This document shows positions 57,907-64,000 of a stretch of 64,000 bases of DNA, piece by piece. A program made the translations under genes and the position numbers. Source of the DNA: Cohnella hashimotonis (lineage in GTDB: Bacteria > Bacillota > Bacilli > Paenibacillales > Paenibacillaceae). Where the stretch lies: positions 5,084,001-5,148,000 of the forward strand of contig NZ_JAGRPV010000001.1 in assembly GCF_030014955.1 (NCBI RefSeq), in the 5' to 3' direction. The notes under the pieces were generated by a model that did not search any database, had not been told where the DNA came from, and was given only the letters and a program-made list of their open reading frames with translations. Positions within the stretch are counted from its first letter, which is position 1. Each line of letters opens with the position of its first letter.

Positions 57907-59826
57907 TTATGGATTGATTAGATTCTTTGTCTTTATCTCTCGCACAAGCCTTTCCGACAGCGCTCCAATCGTCATCTCCTCCGCCTCCCCGTCGCCCCGG
58001 CGCCTCACGGACACCGTGCCGCGCTCGCGTTCTTTTTCGCCGACGACCAGCATGTACGGCACCTTCTGCAGCTGCGCTTCGCGAATCTTATAGCCGAGCT
58101 TCTCGCTCCGCAGATCCGCTTCGACACGGATGCCCGCCTCGGCCAGCTCGCGCTTGATCTGCAGCGCATCATCGGCGAACGGATCCGAGACCGGCAGCAG
58201 CTTCGCCTGCACCGGTGCCAGCCATAGCGGGAACGCGCCGCCGTAATGCTCGGTGAGCATCCCGACGAACCGGTCGATCGAGCCGTAGATCGCCCTGTGA
58301 ATGACGATCGGCCGATGCTTCAGGCCATCCTCGCCGACGTACGTCAGATCGAACTTGTCAGGCATCTGGTAGTCGAGCTGGATCGTGCCGCATTGCCAGC
58401 TGCGCCCCAGCGCATCGAGGATATGAAAGTCGATCTTCGGCCCGTAAAAAGCGCCGTCGCCTTCGTTCAACTGGTACGACAGTCCCAGCTTCTCCAGCGC
58501 GTTCTGCAGCCCCCGCTCGGCCTCGTCCCACGTTTCCGCCGTCCCGAGATAGTCGTCCGGGCGCGTCGACAGCTCGATCTTGTAGTCGAAGCCGAACACG
58601 CGGTAAATCTCGTCGATCAGGGAGATCGTTCGTTTGATCTCCTCCTCGATCTGATCCTGGCGCAAGAAGATATGCGCGTCGTCCTGGCAGAACGTGCGCA
58701 CCCGCATCATTCCGTTCAAGGCGCCGGAAAACTCGTGCCGGTGAACTTGGCCGAACTCGGACAGCCGAATCGGAAGCTCGCGGTAGGAATGCAGCTCGTT
58801 TTTGTAAATCAGCATATGTCCCGGGCAGTTCATCGGCTTCAGCGCGAACTTCGTGTCGTCCACCTGCGTGAAGTACATGTTGTCTTTATAATGATCCCAA
58901 TGGCCCGATTGCTCCCAGATGCGGTTGTTCATCATGAACGGCGTGCGCACTTCATCATAATCCCGCTTGCCCTGGATCTCGCGCGAGAAGTTTTCGAGCT
59001 CCGTCCGGATCGTCATCCCCTTTGGCAGGTAGAATGGCATGCCTGGCGCTTCTTCGGAGAACATAAACAGCTCAAGCTCCTTGCCGAGCTTGCGATGATC
59101 GCGCTTCTTGGCTTCCTCCAGCAGGCGCAAATGCTCGAGCAGATCGGCTTCCTTGGGGAAAGAAGTGCCGTAAATGCGCTGCAGCATCTTGTTGTTCGCG
59201 TCTCCCCGCCAATAAGCGCCGGCTACGCTCATCAGCTTAAACGCCTTGATGCGCCCGGTCGACGGGAGATGCGGCCCCCGGCACAGGTCGGCGAATTCGC
59301 CTTGCTCGTAAACCGTAATAACTGCATCCAAAGGCAGGTCGCGGATCAGTTCCAGCTTGAGCGGATCGGCCGCGAATCGACGCTCGGCCTCTTCCCTGCT
59401 TACCGCATGCCGGACGATCGGCAGATCTTCCGCGGCGACACGCGCCATCTCGCGTTCGATATCGGCCAGATCGTTCTCCGAGAGCGTTCGCTCCAGCTCG
59501 ATATCGTAATAAAATCCGTCCCGAATGACCGGACCGATGCCCAACTTAACCTTTTCCGCGCCGCCGTATAAGCGACGGATCGCCTGGGCCATCAAATGCG
59601 CCGTGCTGTGACGGTAAATCTCCAGGCCTTCCTGCTGCGCAAGCGTCAAAATCTCGACCCGCGCGTCTCCTTCGATCGGCGCATCCAGGTCGACCGGCTT
59701 GCCGTCGATTTTGCCCGCGATCACATTCTTGCGGAGGCTCGGCCCGATCATTTCCGCCAGTTCGCCGACGGTGGTACCGCCAGCCACCTCTCGCATTTGT
59801 CCATCCGCCAACGTTACCTTTACCAT
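57907..59826 (-). CDS. thrS: Threonyl-tRNA synthetase
   Basis: 639 residues from ATG 59826 (AAGGAGG seven bases upstream). TGS domain (1-60: VKVTLADGQMREVAGGTTVG), editing domain with HSTAHLMAQAI, the class II catalytic core (motif 2 RVRTFCQDDAHIF; motif 3 HRAIYGSIDRFVGML) and an anticodon-binding domain at the end. Length is normal. Controlled by the T-box leader upstream. Confidence 0.97.
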   Translation of the reverse strand: MVKVTLADGQMREVAGGTTVGELAEMIGPSLRKNVIAGKIDGKPVDLDAPIEGDARVEILTLAQQEGLEIYRHSTAHLMAQAIRRLYGGAEKVKLGIGPVIRDGFYYDIELERTLSENDLADIEREMARVAAEDLPIVRHAVSREEAERRFAADPLKLELIRDLPLDAVITVYEQGEFADLCRGPHLPSTGRIKAFKLMSVAGAYWRGDANNKMLQRIYGTSFPKEADLLEHLRLLEEAKKRDHRKLGKELELFMFSEEAPGMPFYLPKGMTIRTELENFSREIQGKRDYDEVRTPFMMNNRIWEQSGHWDHYKDNMYFTQVDDTKFALKPMNCPGHMLIYKNELHSYRELPIRLSEFGQVHRHEFSGALNGMMRVRTFCQDDAHIFLRQDQIEEEIKRTISLIDEIYRVFGFDYKIELSTRPDDYLGTAETWDEAERGLQNALEKLGLSYQLNEGDGAFYGPKIDFHILDALGRSWQCGTIQLDYQMPDKFDLTYVGEDGLKHRPIVIHRAIYGSIDRFVGMLTEHYGGAFPLWLAPVQAKLLPVSDPFADDALQIKRELAEAGIRVEADLRSEKLGYKIREAQLQKVPYMLVVGEKERERGTVSVRRRGDGEAEEMTIGALSERLVREIKTKNLINP

Positions 59827-59856
59827 TGCACAAGCCTCCTTAGGGTGTATTTGAAC

Positions 59857-60180
59857 GCAAAAAAACGCACAATCCCTCAAGGGACGAGTGCGTTCAGCTC
59901 GTGGTTCCACCCTAATTCGACCTGCGTCGCACACGCATCGGCAGCAAGCCGACCCATGACGGGCAAAGTCCTCATCGGTATCCGGTAACGGGGATAAGAC
60001 GGTATCGCCTACTGACGCGGCGCTAACGGACCGCGAGTTCGACGCTACGGCTGCAAAGGGGTAATCCGCTTCCGGTCGCCGTAGAGGCTCGCACCTTGCA
60101 CCTCATTCTCTGTCCGGTCCATGAAGGGGATCATGTCTTTGGTCAATGCCTGAATAGATAGGATTGCTTGGCGTTTATTA
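59857..60180 (-). promoter_or_regulatory. T-box riboswitch (tRNA-Thr sensing) of thrS
   Basis: Minus-strand leader with the canonical T-box sequence AGGGTGGAACCACG (59900-59913), a terminator hairpin just downstream (about 59865-59895, followed by a T run), and a long stem I region upstream with AGAGAATGAGGTG. An ACC in the stem I region (GGATTACCCC, near 60065) is the probable Thr specifier. Uncharged tRNA-Thr would stabilise the antiterminator. Confidence 0.92.
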
Positions 60181-60320
60181 TAGTGCCCGAGGCGGCTTAG
60201 GTCAACCGCATGTTCGCCGTCCCCGCAAAGTTTAAGCATGTCTTAAGAATTGCCGGTGCCGCTTGTATGCTATATTGAGGTTAACGGATCACGGAAAAGT
60301 TTGTTGCGCAGGAGGAAGAA

Positions 60321-61022
60321 ATGGCTGTAAGAGGAACGATATTGCTGGTCGACGACGAAAAAGAAATCATTAAGCTGATGGAAATATACTTCGTGAACGA
60401 AGGCTACTCTCTGCTCAGGGCGTCGGACGGGCTCGAAGCGCTTGACCTGCTCGAACGGCATCCGGTCGACCTGATCATCATGGACGTCATGATGCCCCGG
60501 ATGGACGGCATCGCAGCCTGCATGCGCATCCGCGAGACGCGCGAGCTGCCGATCATTTTGCTGTCGGCCAAGAGCCAGGACATCGATAAGATCGCGGGAC
60601 TGAGCATCGGCGCGGACGACTACGTCACGAAGCCTTTCAACCCGCTCGAGCTGGTGGCGCGCGTGAAGTCGCAGCTGCGACGTTACAAGCAGTTCGGTCG
60701 GCCGGATATCCGCGACGAAGCGCAGATCGAGATTGACGATCTCGTCATCAATACCGCCACGCACAAGGTTACGGCCGACGGCGAGGAGATTAAGCTGACG
60801 CCCCGCGAATTCGCCATCCTGCGGCTGCTCGCCGTCAATCGCGGCATCGTGCTCAGCATGGATAAGATTTACCAGGAGGTATGGAACGAGCCGTTCATGG
60901 AGTCCAAAAACACGGTCATGGTCCATATCCGCAAGCTGCGGGAGAAAATCGAAAAGGACCCGCAGGCTCCCCGTTATATCAAGACGGTGTGGGGCATCGG
61001 ATACAAGATCGATCCGGATTAA
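60321..61022 (+). CDS. OmpR/PhoB-family response regulator (VanR-like)
   Basis: 233 residues, ATG with GGAGGA upstream. Receiver domain with acidic pocket (DDE, 11-13), phospho-acceptor Asp55 (LIIMDVMMPRMDG) and Lys104, then a winged-helix output domain (LTPREFAILRLLAVNRGIVL ... VWGIGYKID). It is followed by its kinase. A -10-like TATATT/TATGCT lies near 60272. Similar VanR/WalR-like systems respond to cell-wall stress; the stimulus is unknown. Confidence 0.93.
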   Translation: MAVRGTILLVDDEKEIIKLMEIYFVNEGYSLLRASDGLEALDLLERHPVDLIIMDVMMPRMDGIAACMRIRETRELPIILLSAKSQDIDKIAGLSIGADDYVTKPFNPLELVARVKSQLRRYKQFGRPDIRDEAQIEIDDLVINTATHKVTADGEEIKLTPREFAILRLLAVNRGIVLSMDKIYQEVWNEPFMESKNTVMVHIRKLREKIEKDPQAPRYIKTVWGIGYKIDPD

Positions 61023-61072
61023 GGCCGCCGGTTGCGCCTTGACCGTCAACCATTTTTCGCATAGAAAGAAGC

Positions 61073-62320
61073 GTGTTTTGCCTCATGTCCTTTAAGCTCG
61101 ACTTCAGATGGCTGCAAACGGTCCGCTGGAAGTTCCTGGCCGCCGCGCTCGCGGCCGTCGCGCTGACGGCGGCGACGTTGTACGGCTTATATCTGCTCGC
61201 GCAATATCTGATTAAGATTCCCTTCTTCCATGTGCCGATGGCCCCTGCGATCAATCGCGTCGGCTCCACGCCCATTCTGATCGTGCTGGGTACGGTCCTC
61301 TTTTTCGTCTATTATTTCCTGTTTAGCCGAAGCACGATCCGCCGGCTCGAAGAGCTGGACGCCGCGCTGCGCGGCATGGAGAACGGCGAGCTCGTCCCTG
61401 GGACGCTAACGCCCTCCAAGGACGAGCTCGGCCAAGCCGCGGGCAGCATCGACAGGCTGGGAAAGAAGCTGACCGAATATTCGGAACGCATCACAGAGGG
61501 CTTGCAGGCGGTCGCAAGCGGCCGGCTCGAATACCGCATCGAGGCCGATCGCTCGTACGGCGATCTCGCGCGCATCGCCGACAGCATCAACGCGATGGCG
61601 GAACAGCTGGACCGTTCGATTCGCGACGAACGACACGCCGAGAAAACGAAAAACGACCTGATCACGGGCGTATCGCACGACCTTCGAACGCCCCTTACGT
61701 CGATCCTGGGCTTCTTGGAGGTCATCGAGCAGGACCGGTACAAAGACGAGGTCGAGCTGCGCCATTACGTCAATATCGCCTACGAAAAGGCGCGTTCGCT
61801 AAAAAAACTGATCGACGATCTGTTCGAATATACGCGCATCGGAGGCGGCATGCCGCTCGCCTGGACGGCGCTCGATCTGACGGGCCTGCTGCGCCAGCTC
61901 GCGGAAGAATTCGTGCCGATCCTTGAGAAGGCTTCGATGACCTGCCGTCTGGCCGCGCCGGAAGCGCTGCTCGTCATCGAAGGCGACGGCAACCTGCTGG
62001 TGAGAGCTTTCGAAAATCTGGTCTCCAACGCGATCGCGCACGGCAGCGGAAGTCCTTATGTGGACATTCAGATCGAACGCCGGGAGGATATCGCGCTGAT
62101 CCGCATCATCAACTACGGCGAGCCGATCCCCGCGATGGATCTTCCGTTTATTTTCGACCGCTTTTACCGCGGGGACCGGTCCCGTGCCTCCGGCGGGACA
62201 GGCCTCGGGCTCGCCATCGTCAAGAGCATCGCCGAGGTGCACGGCGGACGCGTCGATGCCCGCAGCGACAGGAGCCGTACCGTCTTCGAAATATCGCTGC
62301 CCGTCGCGCGCAGCTCATAA
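61073..62320 (+). CDS. Sensor histidine kinase (VanS-like)
   Basis: 415 residues if GTG 61073 is used; ATG 61085 is an alternative and neither has a strong ribosome site. Two membrane segments (about 20-47 and 66-85) with a very short extracellular loop, HAMP-like region, HisKA with His202 (TGVSHDLRTPLTSILGFLE), and an ATPase domain with the N box ENLVSNAI and G2 box GGTGLGLAIV. The G1 box reads INYGEPI rather than the common DNG. Partner of the regulator at 60321. Confidence 0.92.
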   Translation: MFCLMSFKLDFRWLQTVRWKFLAAALAAVALTAATLYGLYLLAQYLIKIPFFHVPMAPAINRVGSTPILIVLGTVLFFVYYFLFSRSTIRRLEELDAALRGMENGELVPGTLTPSKDELGQAAGSIDRLGKKLTEYSERITEGLQAVASGRLEYRIEADRSYGDLARIADSINAMAEQLDRSIRDERHAEKTKNDLITGVSHDLRTPLTSILGFLEVIEQDRYKDEVELRHYVNIAYEKARSLKKLIDDLFEYTRIGGGMPLAWTALDLTGLLRQLAEEFVPILEKASMTCRLAAPEALLVIEGDGNLLVRAFENLVSNAIAHGSGSPYVDIQIERREDIALIRIINYGEPIPAMDLPFIFDRFYRGDRSRASGGTGLGLAIVKSIAEVHGGRVDARSDRSRTVFEISLPVARSS

Positions 62321-62428
62321 CATCGTCAGCTTTTGTTAAGGATTTGATAAGCTTTCGTGCAGGCGGTCGTTAAGATTCCTCTACTATACTTGCTTTCGTT
62401 GGCAAGGATACGAAGAGGAAGGGGATTT

Positions 62429-63697
62429 ATGGACATGAACGGGTTAACGTCCGCCAGAATGCCGGCGTTCAAGCCGGCGTTTGCCGTCGCGTTCGCGCTG
62501 ATTTTCGCGTTGGCCGCATTTTTAAGATTCGATTTTTTAACCTCCGTCACGCATCACGTTACCCACGATACCGTCTACTACGATCAAATGGTCCGGCAAC
62601 TGCTGGAGAAGGGCGTTTACGGCTACAAAAGCGAAGCGCCGAACGCGCAGGTCCCCCCCGGCTATCCCCTGTTCATGGCTGCAGTGTACAAGCTGGTCGG
62701 GTATACGGACCGCGATCCGTATCCGTACATTCGTTATGCGCAGGCTGCGATGAGCCTCGCGACGATGTGGATCGCCGCCCGCATCGCGCACCGTCTCGGC
62801 GGTCCCGTCGCAGCGCTAGCGACAGCTGCCGCTATGGCCGTCTATCCGCCGTTCGTCTGGGTGAACGGCGCGATTCTGACGGAGACGCTGGCCGCCCTCC
62901 TGCTGCTGACTTACCTCGCGCTTCAGCTCCGCGCGCTGAACAAGCTGACGCCAGGCGCTTCTATGCTGGCGGGCGCCGCGCTCGGGCTTGCTATGCTTGC
63001 GCGTTCCGAGTTCGCCGTCCTGCTGCCCGTCTCCTATCTGCTTTTCTGGCTGATCCGCAAGGACGCGATCAAGACCGTCAAGCTTCTGCTCTGCGCCGGG
63101 CTAGGCACGGCTCTCGTGCTGTCTCCTTGGATCCTCCGCAACGTCGTTACCCTCCACAAGCCGATCATCGCCTCTACGCAGGTCAACCCGTTCGCGGCCG
63201 GGACTTATCCGGACAAGAATTACGAAGACGGGCTCGTCGACCGGCACGGCAAGACGCAGATGGAAGTCGCCAAGGAGCGCCTCCGCATCGGTTTTACCCA
63301 ACATACCTGGACCTATGTGAAATGGTACACGGTCGGCAAGCTGCGCGAAATCTACGGCCGTATGTTTTTTGGATCCGGGCATGCGCCGATGTACATGGAC
63401 TTTCCGTTCCGGCAGCCTTTTCACGTCGCCATCGTCTTCGGCGGCTTGCTTTCCGGCGCGCTGATGCTGCGCAAATGGCGCAGTCCCGCAACGCTTCCCC
63501 TCGTCATTCTCGCCGCGATCTCGGTGACGCGCCTCGCTTTCGTGCCTGAGTACAGGTACAACTTTACGGCGATGCCGATCCTCATCGTGCTGGACGGGCT
63601 GCTGGTCGCCGCGCTCGCCGGTTGGGCGCTTCAGCGCGTTCGCGGGTCCAAAGACGCGGCTCCCGGGAAGGAGGCGGTCACGTATGAAGCAGGCTGA
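62429..63697 (+). CDS. GT39-like integral membrane glycosyltransferase
   Basis: 422 residues from ATG 62429 (GAGGAAGGGG upstream). Around ten hydrophobic segments; the first extracellular loop has the acidic HDTVYYDQMVRQLLEKGVYG and PPGYPLF, as in ArnT/PMT-type (GT-C) enzymes using polyprenyl-linked sugars. The gap before it holds TTAAGG/TTAAGA-type repeats (near 62335 and 62370), possibly sites for the adjacent regulator. Overlaps the next gene by 14 bases. Confidence 0.82.
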   Translation: MDMNGLTSARMPAFKPAFAVAFALIFALAAFLRFDFLTSVTHHVTHDTVYYDQMVRQLLEKGVYGYKSEAPNAQVPPGYPLFMAAVYKLVGYTDRDPYPYIRYAQAAMSLATMWIAARIAHRLGGPVAALATAAAMAVYPPFVWVNGAILTETLAALLLLTYLALQLRALNKLTPGASMLAGAALGLAMLARSEFAVLLPVSYLLFWLIRKDAIKTVKLLLCAGLGTALVLSPWILRNVVTLHKPIIASTQVNPFAAGTYPDKNYEDGLVDRHGKTQMEVAKERLRIGFTQHTWTYVKWYTVGKLREIYGRMFFGSGHAPMYMDFPFRQPFHVAIVFGGLLSGALMLRKWRSPATLPLVILAAISVTRLAFVPEYRYNFTAMPILIVLDGLLVAALAGWALQRVRGSKDAAPGKEAVTYEAG

Positions 63698-64000
63698 ACT
63701 GCTCATTATCGTCCCCGCCTTCAATGAAGCAGAAGGAATCCGCGGCGTCCTCGCCGATATCCGGAGCCGTATACCGGATGCCGACATCGTTGTCGTGAAC
63801 GACGGCTCGGCCGATGCGACCGCCGCGGAGTCGGCCGCCGCCGGAGCCGCCGTGATCACGTTAAGCTGCAACCTGGGCATCGGCGGCGCCGTGCAGACCG
63901 GCTACCGCTATGCGGCGGAGCGGGGCTACCGCCTGGCCGCCCAGATGGACGGCGACGGGCAGCATTTGCCCGAGGAGATGGGCCGCATGCGACTCGCCCT
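63684..64000 (+). CDS. Family 2 glycosyltransferase (partial, runs off the window)
   Basis: ATG 63684 with GGAGG eight bases upstream. The 105 visible residues begin MKQAELLIIVPAFNEAEGIR and include VVVNDGSADAT, CNLGIGGAVQTGYRYA and QMDGDGQHLPEE, the nucleotide-sugar and DXD-type motifs of DPM1/GtrB-like enzymes that load a sugar on polyprenyl phosphate. Such an enzyme would supply the GT39-like partner just upstream. Confidence 0.9.
   Translation, partial: MKQAELLIIVPAFNEAEGIRGVLADIRSRIPDADIVVVNDGSADATAAESAAAGAAVITLSCNLGIGGAVQTGYRYAAERGYRLAAQMDGDGQHLPEEMGRMRLA

Noticed and set aside
57740..58093. Short plus-strand frames between tail cluster and thrS
   Set aside because: No ribosome site or recognisable domain; part of the stretch is antisense to the thrS 3' end.

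Overview
The window reads as a chromosome segment of a spore-forming, moderately GC-rich member of the Bacillales, most like Paenibacillaceae (Paenibacillus/Cohnella type). The signs are strong AGGAGG-type ribosome sites with many GTG/TTG starts, a cortex-morphogenesis peptide gene (cmpA), the ydcC-alr-ndoAI-ndoA gene order known from Bacillus, a T-box leader before thrS, and lipobox lipoproteins. The genus is inferred from gene content and style, not from a database match.

Layout. 0-0.9 kb: end of an LPKTG protein and a lipoprotein-like sortase. 1-4.2 kb: catabolic operon (FAA-hydrolase fold enzyme, class III aminotransferase) with an IclR regulator; both promoters share a candidate operator. 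4.3-13.3 kb: copper/cupredoxin island (P1B ATPase, DsbD/TauE-like membrane protein, two YtkA/FixH-like proteins, NosD-NosL-NosY-NosF, orphan NarL-type regulator, SCO protein). No nosZ is present, so the target of this nos-type maturation set is open. 13.5-17.8 kb: four tandem paralogous secreted FN3 proteins with a shared C-terminal domain and duplicated promoter blocks. 17.9-19.2 kb: decayed DNA ligase and another broken gene. 19.3-22.7 kb: two tRNA operons (Glu-Lys-Leu; Asn-Ser) around a CorA transporter and a FAD oxidoreductase. 22.7-30.4 kb: ordinary core genes (SprT-like, cmpA, tex, TetR, ndoA/ndoAI, alr, ydcC-like).

30.5-57.6 kb is the most unusual part: about 27 kb, nearly all on the minus strand, encoding a non-contractile phage tail (tail tube, assembly chaperone, 1373-residue tape measure, Dit, tail spike, several receptor-binding/fiber proteins, small membrane/holin-like proteins) but no terminase, portal, capsid, integrase, repressor or recognisable endolysin. 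Its first large gene encodes what looks like a YonO-type single-polypeptide RNA polymerase (DNDGD catalytic triad, C-terminal zinc ribbon), preceded by a small acidic ORF. I infer an F-type tailocin or domesticated tail module with its own polymerase. The fiber end is under active remodelling: paralogous N-terminal attachment domains, a frameshifted duplicate, an IS4-family insertion, a HAEG-repeat protein with a self-cleaving C-terminus, and a secreted-protein cargo gene on the opposite strand. One fiber-region gene (a beta-propeller) appears to start at ATT.

57.9-64 kb: thrS with its T-box leader, a VanRS-like two-component system, a membrane glycosyltransferase and the start of a family-2 glycosyltransferase that runs off the window.
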